Positions 1 to 9,207 of a stretch of DNA of 64,000 bases are shown piece by piece (position 1 is the first letter of the stretch; each line of letters starts with the position of its first letter). The stretch is from NCBI RefSeq assembly GCF_003207895.1, contig NZ_NKUB01000006.1, positions 83,442 to 147,441 of the forward strand, in the 5' to 3' direction. A program made the position numbers and the translations under genes. Below the pieces are notes generated by a model. The model searched no databases, was not told the origin of the DNA, and was given only the letters and a program-made list of their open reading frames with translations. This DNA comes from Komagataeibacter swingsii (GTDB taxonomy: Bacteria > Pseudomonadota > Alphaproteobacteria > Acetobacterales > Acetobacteraceae).

Positions 1-270
<270 letters not shown>

Positions 271-382
271 TCATCCGCCTTGGCGCTTCCGATGTGTTAA
301 GCGCGCTTGTGCCCGCCCCGTGGAGGGGCGTAAATCCGGCAGGCCTGCCGTCCCTGCCATAAGGCCCAGAACAGGAAACGAA

Positions 383-1615
383 ATGACCGCGAACATGCCA
401 TCCCATACAGCACCCGGACCGCTTGAGGTCGATGTCTGCATCGTGGGGGCGGGGCCGGTGGGCGCGACACTGGCCTGCCGCCTGGCCGCCGATGGCATGC
501 GGGTCGCGATCATTGACCGCGCGGCCCTGCCGCCGATGGAGCACCCGGCTTTCGATGGGCGCGCCTATGCCATTGCCGCAGGGTCGCGCCGCCTGCTGGA
601 GGAAGCGGGCGTATGGCAGCGCCTGCCCATGGAATCGTGCGATATCCGCGAAATCCGCGTGACTGATGGCCGGCCGGGGCAGCCGCCCTCGCGCCTGTTC
701 CTTGAATTCGGGCGCGGCGACGCCGACCAGCCTTTCGGCGCGATGATCGAGGCGCGCGCCCTGCGCGTGGCGCTGAACGCAAGCCTGCATGCAACGCCCG
801 GCGTGCATGTTTTCGCCCCTGACGAAGGGGTGGTGACGCGCAGCCCCGATGGCGCGGTGATCCGCACCACCAGCGGGCGCGTGATCCACGCACGCCTGGT
901 GGTCGCGGCGGAAGGGCGGCGCAGCCCGCTGCGGGACCAGGCCCGCATCACGGTTACGCGCCTGCCCTACAACCAGTGCGGCATTGTCTGCGCCGTGGCC
1001 CATGAGTTCCCGCATGAAGGCCGCGCGCTGGAACATTTCCTGCCCGCAGGCCCGTTTGCGCAGTTGCCCATGGCGGGAACGGCCGAGCATCCCAACCTGT
1101 CCGCCCTCGTCTGGACCGAAAGCGAGAAGGTCGCCCACCGTCTGGCCGACCTGCCGCATGACGCCTTCGCCCACGAAATCCGCCGCCGCATGGGCGATGA
1201 CTGGCTGGGCGCCATCAACCCGGTGGGGCGGCGGTGGGTCTATCCGCTTTCGGCGCAGTACGCGCAGCGTTATATTGATACGCGCCTCGCCCTGGTGGGG
1301 GACGCCGCGCATGGCATCCACCCCATCGCGGGGCAGGGGCTGAACCTCGGCTTCCGTGACGTGATCGCCATGGCCGACATCCTTGGTCGCGTGCATGCCG
1401 GTGGCGGGGACGTGGGGGCGGCGGACGTGCTGCGCCGGTACCAGGCGCGGTGCCGTCCCGCCAACATGCTCATGCTGGTGGCGACCGATGCGCTGGAACG
1501 CCTGTTCGGCAATGACAACCCGGTCCTGCGGCTGGCGCGCGACGTGGGGCTTGCGGCCGTCAACCGCATCACCCCGCTGCGCCGCAGCTTTGCCCGGCAC
1601 GCCATGGGCCTGTAA
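383..1615 (+). CDS. ubiH: UbiH/COQ6-family FAD-dependent monooxygenase (ubiquinone ring hydroxylase)
   Basis: A 410-residue flavoprotein of the UbiH/UbiF/VisC/COQ6 family, which hydroxylates the aromatic ring of ubiquinone precursors at the inner membrane. The Rossmann dinucleotide fold is at the N terminus (VCIVGAGPVGATLACRLA, residues about 18-35), and the second FAD motif GDAAHGIHPIAGQGLNLGFRD lies at about residues 307-327, both typical. The ATG at 383 is preferred over the in-frame ATG at 320 because it follows an AGGAAACG ribosome site and gives the usual family length. Which ring position it modifies cannot be read from sequence, because alphaproteobacteria use UbiL/UbiM/UbiH variants with differing regiospecificity. 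It is followed after 50 bp by cysE on the same strand. Confidence 0.88.
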   Translation: MTANMPSHTAPGPLEVDVCIVGAGPVGATLACRLAADGMRVAIIDRAALPPMEHPAFDGRAYAIAAGSRRLLEEAGVWQRLPMESCDIREIRVTDGRPGQPPSRLFLEFGRGDADQPFGAMIEARALRVALNASLHATPGVHVFAPDEGVVTRSPDGAVIRTTSGRVIHARLVVAAEGRRSPLRDQARITVTRLPYNQCGIVCAVAHEFPHEGRALEHFLPAGPFAQLPMAGTAEHPNLSALVWTESEKVAHRLADLPHDAFAHEIRRRMGDDWLGAINPVGRRWVYPLSAQYAQRYIDTRLALVGDAAHGIHPIAGQGLNLGFRDVIAMADILGRVHAGGGDVGAADVLRRYQARCRPANMLMLVATDALERLFGNDNPVLRLARDVGLAAVNRITPLRRSFARHAMGL

Positions 1616-1665
1616 AACGGGGATCGCGACGACTAACAGGCCCCAGGGGCCGGAACGGATGGCTT

Positions 1666-2529
1666 ATGTCTGAAAAGCAGCCTGCGGGCACTTCCATGGA
1701 TACACGCACGCGTCCCGTCATGCCGCCAACGCTGGGGTATGTGGACCCCATCGCGCTGTGGCAGGAAATCGTGAATGGCGCGTGCGGGTGCAATGACCCG
1801 CTGGTCAAGGGGCTGCTGGCCACCGGCATCCGCAACCATGCGTCCTTCCGCTGCGCGCTGGCCGCCCTGATCGGGCGCAAGCTGGGGGATCGTTCGGTGG
1901 CGGATGACGCGCTGGCCGAACTGGTGAGCGAGGTATTCGACGCCGATCCCGATATCGTCAGCGCGGCGGCGGCCGACCTTGTGGCCATCCGTGAACGCGA
2001 CCCGGCCACGGCCAATTACGTGACCCCCTTCCTGTTCTTCAAGGGCTATCACGCGGTGCAGAGCTACCGCGTGGCGCACTGGCTGTGGCACAACAACCGC
2101 TGTTACCTTGCCCTGCACCTGCAAAGCCGGTGTTCGGAACTGTTTGCCGTCGATATCCATCCTGCTGCGCGGCTGGGGCGGCGTATCCTGCTGGACCATG
2201 GCACGGGCATTGTCATAGGCGAGACCTCGGTGCTGGAGGATGACGTGTCCCTGTTGCAGGGCGTGACCCTTGGGGGCACCGGCAAGAATGTGGGCGACCG
2301 CCACCCCAAGGTGCGCCGTGGCGTGCTGATCGGGGCGGGGGCCAAGATCCTGGGCAATATCGAGATCGGCGAGGGGGCGAAGGTCGGCGCAGGCTCCATC
2401 GTGCTGGAATCCGTGCCCGCCTATACCACCGTGGTGGGCAATCCCGCCCGTATCGTGGGCACGCGGCATTCCAGCCTGCCGGCCTTCACCATGGACCAGA
2501 TGCTGCCGCCGATCGATTATATCATCTGA
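1666..2529 (+). CDS. cysE: serine O-acetyltransferase
   Basis: A 287-residue serine acetyltransferase that makes O-acetylserine from serine and acetyl-CoA, the carbon precursor of cysteine. The N-terminal helical domain (residues about 20-140) includes the DPA-type stretch preceding YHAVQSYRVAHWLW. The C-terminal left-handed beta-helix shows hexapeptide repeats from about residue 160 to 265, with the family signature HPAARLGRRILLDHGTGIVIGE, whose histidines are catalytic, and a run LLQGVTLGGTGK. The C-terminal tail after GNPARIVG is longer than minimal and may carry the cysteine-feedback or CysK-binding end. Its stop codon overlaps the ATG of the next gene (ATGA at 2529), so translation is probably coupled. 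Confidence 0.95.
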   Translation: MSEKQPAGTSMDTRTRPVMPPTLGYVDPIALWQEIVNGACGCNDPLVKGLLATGIRNHASFRCALAALIGRKLGDRSVADDALAELVSEVFDADPDIVSAAAADLVAIRERDPATANYVTPFLFFKGYHAVQSYRVAHWLWHNNRCYLALHLQSRCSELFAVDIHPAARLGRRILLDHGTGIVIGETSVLEDDVSLLQGVTLGGTGKNVGDRHPKVRRGVLIGAGAKILGNIEIGEGAKVGAGSIVLESVPAYTTVVGNPARIVGTRHSSLPAFTMDQMLPPIDYII

Positions 2530-3785
2530 TGACCGAATTCGTGTTCAGGCCGCATGTCGCGGTGATCGGCGGTGGGCCTGCGGGCCTTGCCGCGGCCGAA
2601 ATCCTGTCCGGCCACGGGTGCGGCGTCAGCGTGGTGGAACAGATGCCCACCATGGGGCGCAAGCTGCTCATGGCCGGGCGGGGTGGCCTCAACCTGACCC
2701 ATTCCGAACCGGCGGATGCCTTTGCCGCCCGTTACGGTCATGCAGGCCCGATGATGGAACGCGCCCTGCGCGCCTTTACGCCGCAGGACATGGTGCAGTG
2801 GGCCGAAGGGCTGGGCCAGCCCTGCTTTACCGGCAGCAGCGGCCGTGTCTTTCCCCGCGCCATGAAGGCGTCGCCGCTGCTGCGGGCATGGCTGGCGCGG
2901 CTTGCCGCGGGCGGCGTGCGACTGCTGACGCGCCACCGCTGGGAAGGCTGGGACACGGAGGGCAGGCTGCGGGTGACAGGTCCCGGCGGCCCGGCATCGT
3001 GGCGGGTCAACGCCACGGTGCTGGCGCTGGGTGGCGCAAGCTGGGCGCGGCTGGGATCGGATGGCGCATGGCGGACGCACCTGCTGGGCCACGATGTTGA
3101 GGTAACCCCCTTCGCCCCCGCCAATTGTGGTTTCGTGACCGGGTGGGGCGCGGCGTTCACCACCCGTTTCGCGGGCACGCCGCTGCGGGGCATAGCACTT
3201 GCGCTGGATGGCGCTGACACTGTGCGGGGCGAGGCCGTGGTGACCGGCACGGGAATCGAAGGCGGCGCGGTCTATGCCCTGTCGGCCGCGATTCGCGACC
3301 GGATTGCGCGTGACGGCCATGCGCTGGTCCATATCGACCTGCGGCCCGCGCTGGATGTGGCGGAAATCGCGACCCGCATCGCCCGTGTGCGCGCGCGTGA
3401 AAGCCTGTCCAACACCTTGCGCAAGGCGCTGCGGCTGCCGCCCGTGGCCATTGCGCTGCTGCGCGAAGGGGGCGGGGGACCGCCGCCGCGTGACCCCATG
3501 GCCCTTGCCCGCCTGGTCAAGGCCGTGCCGGTGGTGCTGCGCGCGCCCGCAGTACTGGACCGCGCCATTTCGGTGGCGGGGGGAATCGCGTGGCCCGCGC
3601 TGGACGAACATTTCATGCTGCGTGCGCTGCCCGGCGTTTTCGCCGCCGGTGAAATGCTGGACTGGGAGGCGCCTACCGGCGGGTACCTGCTGCAGGGCTG
3701 TGTCGCGACCGGCCGCATGGCGGGGCAGGGCGCATGGGAATGGTTGCGTGACTCGCAGCGCGGGCGGTATCCGTCAGCGCCATGA
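2529..3785 (+). CDS. NAD(P)/FAD-dependent flavoprotein, HI0933/YhiN (BaiN-like) family
   Basis: A 418-residue flavoprotein of the HI0933-like family (the shape of TIGR03862). The FAD-binding Rossmann motif VIGGGPAGLAAAEIL is at the N terminus, followed by the family hallmark GRKLLMAGRGGLNLTHSE at about residues 43-60. A C-terminal block AGEMLDWEAPTGGYLLQGC (about 377-395) closes the FAD site. Relatives are annotated as aminoacetone oxidase-like or flavin-dependent reductases, with the physiological substrate unknown, so no reaction is assigned. It overlaps cysE upstream (ATGA) and the HerA-like ATPase downstream (ATG at 3782, stop TGA at 3783-3785), so the three genes form one translationally coupled unit. 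Confidence 0.85.
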   Translation: MTEFVFRPHVAVIGGGPAGLAAAEILSGHGCGVSVVEQMPTMGRKLLMAGRGGLNLTHSEPADAFAARYGHAGPMMERALRAFTPQDMVQWAEGLGQPCFTGSSGRVFPRAMKASPLLRAWLARLAAGGVRLLTRHRWEGWDTEGRLRVTGPGGPASWRVNATVLALGGASWARLGSDGAWRTHLLGHDVEVTPFAPANCGFVTGWGAAFTTRFAGTPLRGIALALDGADTVRGEAVVTGTGIEGGAVYALSAAIRDRIARDGHALVHIDLRPALDVAEIATRIARVRARESLSNTLRKALRLPPVAIALLREGGGGPPPRDPMALARLVKAVPVVLRAPAVLDRAISVAGGIAWPALDEHFMLRALPGVFAAGEMLDWEAPTGGYLLQGCVATGRMAGQGAWEWLRDSQRGRYPSAP

Positions 3786-5287
3786 GTGTTGCGATCACGA
3801 TTGGTGAACGGCGCGGGGCCATGGCGACGGATGCCCCCGTGACGATGGACCTGGCGGAACTGCTGTCCACCCGCCTGCTGGTGCAGGGCAATTCCGGGTC
3901 GGGCAAGTCGCACCTGCTGCGCCGCCTGCTGGAGCAGTCCGCGCGCATGGTGCAGCAGGCGATCATCGACCCCGAAGGCGATTTTGTAAGCCTTGCCGAA
4001 CGCTACGGCCACCTGGTCATTGACGCCGCCGAACATACCGAGGCAGCCCTGCAGGCGGCGGGGGAGCGGATGCGCATGCATCGGGCCTCCGTCGTGCTGA
4101 ACCTTGAGGGCGTGGACGCGGAGGTGCAGATGCGCCGCGCCGCCGCCTTCCTCGGCGGCATGTTCGAGGTGCCGCGTGATTACTGGTACCCCGTGCTGGT
4201 GGTGGTGGATGAAGCCCAGCTTTTTGCCCCGGCAGCGGCGGGCGAGGTGTCGGATGAGGCGCGCCGGGCCTCGCTTGGCGCCATGACCAACCTCATGTGC
4301 CGTGGGCGCAAGCGGGGGCTGGCGGGGGTGATCGCCACCCAGCGCCTGGCCAAGCTGGCGAAGAATGTCGCGGCCGAGGCCTCGAACTTCCTCATGGGCC
4401 GCACCTTCCTTGACATCGACATGATGCGGGCCGCCGACCTGCTGGGCATGGAACGGCGGCAGGCCGAAAGTTTCCGTGACCTGGAACGTGGATATTTCGT
4501 GGCCCTTGGTCCTGCCGTGTCGCGCAGGCCGCTGGCGGTCAGGATTGGCCCGGTGGAAACCGAAAGCCGTTCGGCCGGTCCCACGCTCATGCCGTTCGAG
4601 CCGGTACCCGCGGGGGATGAGATCCGTGAACTGATCCTGACCCCCGTACCTGAACGTGAGGTTCCGGCCCGTCAGCCACGCAGTTTCAGCCCGCCGCCCG
4701 ATATCCTGTCCCAGCTTGCCGCCCACGCTGAAACCGCGACGGTGGAGGCAGCGGAAGAGGAACCGGACGCGGCCCCCGTGGATGCGGCGGCCCAGCGGCT
4801 GCGCTTTATCGAGATCCTGAGCGATATCCTGCGTGACGAGGATGCGGGCTTTCGCCCCGTACATGTGCTGTATCAGGATTTTCTCGTCCGCTGCCGGATC
4901 GAGGGCATGGGGCGCGACGCGCTGGACATGCCGCGCTTCCGCCGCCTGCTGGCGGTGGCCAAGGCCGGAGTGGATGCGCAGACGGCGGAAAGCGGGCAGT
5001 GGCGGCAGGCCGAACAGATGGCGGGTGTGCTGCCTGATGATGTGCAGGGTATTTTCCTGCTGATCGCGCGTGCGGCCCTGCATGGTGAACCCTGCCCGTC
5101 CGACAGCCTGATTGCCCGCACATACGGCACCCATTCGCTGGGGCGCGCCCGGCGGCAGTTGGCCTATCTGGAGGAGCAGAACATGATCGTCCTGCGCAAT
5201 GACGGGCTGGGCCGCCGTAGCGCCGCCATTATCGGCCCCGGCTGGGAAACCGCCCCCGCCATGCCGGATGGACATGGCGAGAAATAA
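3782..5287 (+). CDS. HerA-like (DUF87) P-loop ATPase with C-terminal winged-helix-like region
   Basis: A 501-residue ATPase of the HerA/FtsK superfamily. The Walker A motif GNSGSGKSH is at about residues 39-47, a D-P-E-G sequence typical of DUF87 proteins follows (IIDPEGDF), Walker B is VLVVVDEAQLF at about 139-149, and the sensor-like stretch GLAGVIATQRLAKL is at about 179-192. The region beyond about 330 (after an Ala/Glu-rich linker) resembles a small helical or winged-helix DNA-binding module. HerA proteins are ring translocases that normally pair with the nuclease NurA; no nuclease gene is adjacent here. The role is unknown: DNA processing is an inference from the family. A copy of the dispersed hairpin repeat starts 1 bp after the stop codon. 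Confidence 0.8.
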   Translation: MSVAITIGERRGAMATDAPVTMDLAELLSTRLLVQGNSGSGKSHLLRRLLEQSARMVQQAIIDPEGDFVSLAERYGHLVIDAAEHTEAALQAAGERMRMHRASVVLNLEGVDAEVQMRRAAAFLGGMFEVPRDYWYPVLVVVDEAQLFAPAAAGEVSDEARRASLGAMTNLMCRGRKRGLAGVIATQRLAKLAKNVAAEASNFLMGRTFLDIDMMRAADLLGMERRQAESFRDLERGYFVALGPAVSRRPLAVRIGPVETESRSAGPTLMPFEPVPAGDEIRELILTPVPEREVPARQPRSFSPPPDILSQLAAHAETATVEAAEEEPDAAPVDAAAQRLRFIEILSDILRDEDAGFRPVHVLYQDFLVRCRIEGMGRDALDMPRFRRLLAVAKAGVDAQTAESGQWRQAEQMAGVLPDDVQGIFLLIARAALHGEPCPSDSLIARTYGTHSLGRARRQLAYLEEQNMIVLRNDGLGRRSAAIIGPGWETAPAMPDGHGEK

Positions 5288-5288
5288 T

Positions 5289-5369
5289 AAAAGTCTTTGG
5301 TGAAGCTTTTTGCAAAAACTTCGAAAGAACGCCGCCTTTTTGAGAAAAAGGCGGCACCCAAAAACTTTT
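5289..5369 (+). repeat. Dispersed nested-hairpin repeat, copy 1 (81 bp)
   Basis: The outer arms AAAAGTCTTTGG and CCCAAAAACTTTT enclose two inner hairpins: GAAGCTTTTT/AAAAACTTC and GCCGCCTTTTT/AAAAAGGCGGC. It lies between the converging HerA-like and rne genes. Related copies are at 19299, 45486, 53254 and, inverted and shortened, 63849. The T-rich hairpins could end transcription in either direction. Confidence 0.9.
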
Positions 5370-5534
5370 ATTGTTTTTTATCAATGCACTGTTATGGGGA
5401 AACCTTATCAGCCCAGGCCTTATGCGTATCCTGCGTGTCTAAAACGATGCGTGTGAAAGAGGTATCGGGGGCAATGCACCGATGGCTTTCCCTGTCGCCG
5501 TGATCGCCCACGTTTCCGGCAGTCATGCGGGACA

Positions 5535-5570
5535 ATAAAAAACCCTGCCTTCTTGCGAAGGCAGGGTTTT
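5535..5570 (-). terminator. Rho-independent terminator of rne
   Basis: A perfect 10-bp stem, CCCTGCCTTC/GAAGGCAGGG, with loop TTGC (5543-5566). It is followed on the minus strand by a TTTTTTATT tract and on the plus strand by TTTT. It lies about 25 bp beyond the rne stop codon and can act in both directions. Confidence 0.9.
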
Positions 5571-5594
5571 CCGTTTCTGGCGGGCCGAGGCTGC

Positions 5595-8546
5595 TCAGCG
5601 CTTCCACCATCCCGTCCGACGGTGCGTGGTCGGGGCGGCGTCCACGTCGATCGGGGCCGGGGCGGTATCCGCCGTGGTCGCCGTGGCTTCGGTACCCTCG
5701 TCGGCCTTCTTGCGGCGGCGACGGGTCGCCATCGTGGCCGTGGCCGTCTTGCGGGTCGTGGCCCGCTTTTTCGGGGCGGGCTTTTCAGCCTTTTCCGGTG
5801 CGGCTTCCGCCGTTTCGGCTACGGTTTCCACCGGGGCCGTTTCCGTCGCGGGTTCAGCCGTTTTGCGGCGCGTGGTGCGGCGACGCTTGGGGGCTTCTTC
5901 CGTGGCCGTGGTCGGGGCTTCGGCTTCGGTCGGGGCGGGTGTTTCCGCCGCCGGTTCCCCGGCCTTGTCCGCAGTCTTCGCCGCCGTGCGGGTGGTGCGG
6001 CGGCGCGTGGTGGCCGTCGTGCCCGTGCTGCGGCTGGCCGCACGCTTGCGCGTGGGCTTGGCGGGGGCGGCTTCCTCGGTTGCCTTTTCCTCCGCCGGTT
6101 TCGCCTCGGCTTCTGGCGCCGGGGTTTCCGCCTCTACGGCCTTATCAGCGGCCTTGCGGCGGGTGCTGGTGCGGCGCGTGGTGGTCGTCGTGCCGGCGCG
6201 GCGGCGGCGCGGCTTGGGGGCTTCTTCCGCTGCCGCTTCCGCAGCTGCGGGGGTGGCTTCGGGTTCGGCTTCCACTTCCACGGCAGGCGGGGTGGCTTCG
6301 GCGGCCGGTGCAGGGGGCGCCTCGGCTTCCTGTGCGGCCGGTGCCACCTCGTTTTCCACCGGGGTGGCGCGACGGCGCGTGCGGCGGCGCGTGCGGCGTG
6401 GCCTGGCGCTTTCTTCCTCGGCCACCGGGGCGGGTTCTTCCACTTCGACCACGACCGGATCGGCTTCCACAACCACTTCGCTGGGTGCGGTCGTCTGCTC
6501 GATCACGTCAAAGATGTCGATGATCGCATCGCCATACGGATCAGCCGGGGTGGGGCCACGATAGGCTGGCGCGGGTGCGGGGGCGGGCACCGGGGCTGCG
6601 GCCGGGGCGGGTGCTTCCTGTGCCGTATCCTCGGCGGCCTCCGCCGGGGTGGCCTGCGCGGCAGTACCGTTGCCACGGCGGCGACGGCGGCGACGGCGGC
6701 GGCGATGGTCGGTACCCGATGCGATATCCTCGTCCTCTTCCGTGTTGGCCACGGCTTCGACCGGGGTTTCCGCTGCGGGCGGTTCGGCCTGGATCTGGAT
6801 TTCACGCACATGGCCGGTTTCAGCCGGGGCATGTTCGATGACGGGTGCGTCAAAGCGCGCCGTCTGCTGGCGCACGCGCTCGATCTTGCATTCCTGCGGC
6901 TGCAGGGTGGCGTCGGGCGCGAAGGCGACCTGCATCTTGTGCCGGGTTTCGATTTCCGACAGCCAGTTGCGCTTGTGGTTGAGGATGTAGAAGGCGATTT
7001 CCGGCGCGACGCCCACGGAAATTTCCGCGGCCTTGCGCTGCATGCCCTCTTCCTCGATCGCGCGCAGCACATGCAGCGCCGAGCTTTCGATCCCGCGCAC
7101 GATGCCGGTGCCCTGGCAGTGCGGGCAGGGCATGAAGGCGGATTCGGCAATGGAGGGACGCAGGCGCTGGCGCGACATTTCCAGCAGGCCGAAATGCGAG
7201 ATCTGGCCCACCTGGATGCGCGCGCGGTCGGTGCGCAGTGCGTCCTTGAGCTTGCGCTCGACCATGCCGTTGTGCTTGCGGCTTTCCATGTCGATGAAGT
7301 CGATGACGATCAGCCCGGCCAGGTCGCGCAGGCGCAGCTGGCGGGCGACTTCCTCGGCCGCTTCGAGGTTGGTGCGCAGCGCCGTTTCCTCGATATTGCG
7401 CTCACGCGTGGCGCGGCCCGAGTTCACGTCGATCGCGACCAGCGCCTCGGTCTGGTTGATGACCAGGTAGCCCCCCGACTTGAGCTGCACGGACGGCGAG
7501 AGCATGGAATCCAGCAGCCCCTCCACCTTGTAGTGCGAGAACAGGGTCTGCTCGTGGTCCTGCCACAGCCGCACCTTCTGCGCGTTCTGGGGCATGAGCA
7601 TGCGCATGAACTCGCGCGCGGACTTCCAGCCCGGCTCGCCATCGATCAGGATCTCGCCCACTTCGCGCGTGTAGATGTCGCGGATGGCGCGCTTGATCAG
7701 GCTGGCTTCCTCATAGATCAGGGCGGGCGCGACCGATTCCAGCGTGTGCTGGCGGATGTCGTCCCACAGGCGCAGCAGGTATTCGCAGTCGCGCATGATT
7801 TCGGCGCGCGGGCGCTGGGCGCCGGCGGTGCGCACGATCATGGCCATGCCGCGCGGTATCTGCAGTTCGGTAATGATGTCACGCAGGCGGCGGCGGTCGG
7901 CGACCGACGTGATCTTGCGCGAAACACCGCCGCCACGCAGCGAGTTGGGCATCAGCACGCAGTAACGCCCCGCCAGCGACACGTATGTGGTCAGCGCGGC
8001 ACCCTTGTTGCCGCGTTCTTCCTTGACCACCTGCACCAGCAGGATCTGGCGGCGGCGGATGACTTCCTGGATCTTGTAGTTGCGCAGGAAGCGCGCGATG
8101 CGGCGCTGGGCCTGTGCCTCGTCGCCGGTGTCGTTTTCACCGCCCACGGTTTCGGGTTCGTCGCCTTCCTCGCCGGCCGGGGCGTCGGTCTCGTCCTCGG
8201 CGCGGGGGGCGTCTTCTTCCTCGTCGTCACGCGCGCGGCGTTCTTCTTCCGCGCGGCGTTCCTCTTCCTGCAGCGCCAGCAGCTTTTCGCGGTCGGCTAC
8301 GGGGATCTGGTAATAGTCGGGATGGATTTCACTGAAGGCGAGGAACCCGTGGCGGTTGCCGCCGTAATCCACGAACGCAGCCTGCAGGCTGGGTTCCACG
8401 CGGATAACCTTGGCCAGATAGATGTTGCCCTTGAGCTGCTTCTTGGATGCAGCTTCAACATCGTAATCTTCCAGGTGGTTACCATCCATCACGACCACGC
8501 GGGTTTCTTCCGCGTGGGTCGTGTCGATCAGCATGCGTTTGCTCAT
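5595..8546 (-). CDS. rne: ribonuclease E/G family endoribonuclease
   Basis: A 983-residue RNase E that cleaves single-stranded AU-rich RNA in mRNA decay and rRNA/tRNA maturation. The N-terminal catalytic half is well conserved: start MSKRMLIDTTHAEETRVVV, then a split S1 domain interrupted by a Glu/Asp/Arg-rich acidic insertion at about residues 88-135, the DNase I-like subdomain with IDVNSGR and IVIDFIDM, and the zinc-link CPHCQGTG at about residue 456. The C-terminal half (from about 600) is low-complexity Ala/Glu/Pro with Arg/Lys/Thr clusters, as expected for the degradosome scaffold and RNA-binding arm. The ATG at 8546 is preferred over a GTG at 8558 because family members start MxxxMLIDxTHxEET. 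It is convergent with the HerA-like gene. Confidence 0.96.
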   Translation of the reverse strand: MSKRMLIDTTHAEETRVVVMDGNHLEDYDVEAASKKQLKGNIYLAKVIRVEPSLQAAFVDYGGNRHGFLAFSEIHPDYYQIPVADREKLLALQEEERRAEEERRARDDEEEDAPRAEDETDAPAGEEGDEPETVGGENDTGDEAQAQRRIARFLRNYKIQEVIRRRQILLVQVVKEERGNKGAALTTYVSLAGRYCVLMPNSLRGGGVSRKITSVADRRRLRDIITELQIPRGMAMIVRTAGAQRPRAEIMRDCEYLLRLWDDIRQHTLESVAPALIYEEASLIKRAIRDIYTREVGEILIDGEPGWKSAREFMRMLMPQNAQKVRLWQDHEQTLFSHYKVEGLLDSMLSPSVQLKSGGYLVINQTEALVAIDVNSGRATRERNIEETALRTNLEAAEEVARQLRLRDLAGLIVIDFIDMESRKHNGMVERKLKDALRTDRARIQVGQISHFGLLEMSRQRLRPSIAESAFMPCPHCQGTGIVRGIESSALHVLRAIEEEGMQRKAAEISVGVAPEIAFYILNHKRNWLSEIETRHKMQVAFAPDATLQPQECKIERVRQQTARFDAPVIEHAPAETGHVREIQIQAEPPAAETPVEAVANTEEDEDIASGTDHRRRRRRRRRRGNGTAAQATPAEAAEDTAQEAPAPAAAPVPAPAPAPAYRGPTPADPYGDAIIDIFDVIEQTTAPSEVVVEADPVVVEVEEPAPVAEEESARPRRTRRRTRRRATPVENEVAPAAQEAEAPPAPAAEATPPAVEVEAEPEATPAAAEAAAEEAPKPRRRRAGTTTTTRRTSTRRKAADKAVEAETPAPEAEAKPAEEKATEEAAPAKPTRKRAASRSTGTTATTRRRTTRTAAKTADKAGEPAAETPAPTEAEAPTTATEEAPKRRRTTRRKTAEPATETAPVETVAETAEAAPEKAEKPAPKKRATTRKTATATMATRRRRKKADEGTEATATTADTAPAPIDVDAAPTTHRRTGWWKR

Positions 8547-9207
8547 AAATAGGCGCACTCCGGTATGTCACGTTCCGGCATCCGGGCTGCGCGCGCGATC
8601 CGTGGCGGCAGGGGGAGGCGTGGGGAACGGACAGAAACATAAAAAAACAGGCGACCGGACCCGGACGGAACACCACCGCGCGGCGCGCGGGCGGACAGGC
8701 CATGCCAGCCCTGCGGATGCGGCGTATCCGTGCCGCCCGCGGTGGGGCATGGTGTCATCGCTTGTGCGGCAGGAACCCGCGTGGTGTTCAATCCATCCTC
8801 GGTCATGGCTGGGGAGGGCGCGGCCCGGCCTGATTGCCGGGGCGGGACCTTCCGTATCGACTGGTATGCCATCCGGTTTCCTGTCGATGGGGAACACCGG
8901 CGCGGCAGCGTCAGGTCGTGCGTGGCATGTGCCCCCACGCCGTGGCGTGGCCGGCATGGATGGCCGGTAAGCGTATGCCGCGCATGCATGATGCATGCCG
9001 GATGGAGAAAGTCATGCCTGCTGGCATCGGGCCGTTTCGGACATGCCCGCGGGGCAGCCGGACGTGGCGTGGTCCATCACGGCTGGGCAGCATGGCGCAA
9101 TGAATCCATTCCTGCAAGGGGCCTTGCGTTTATCCCGCTGACTGCCGGCCCGTACGGTGATAAGGAAAGCGGACTGACCCGTAACTGTTTTGACCGGAAC
9201 AAGATGC
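8547..9207. other. Divergent intergenic region between rne and the amidase gene (about 660 bp)
   Basis: No convincing gene is seen. Several frames stay open through GC bias, but none has family-like sequence or a good ribosome site. It presumably holds the rne promoter and a long 5' untranslated region on the minus strand (RNase E genes of other bacteria are autoregulated through their 5' UTR) and the amidase promoter on the plus strand. A perfect inverted repeat, GCATGCAT-g-ATGCATGC, occurs at 8982-8998. Confidence 0.55.

Noticed and set aside
5553..8552. 999-codon open frame on the plus strand opposite rne
   Set aside because: The translation is low-complexity Gly/Arg/Phe-rich and mirrors the rne coding strand; the minus strand has clear RNase E motifs. 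It is a GC-bias shadow.
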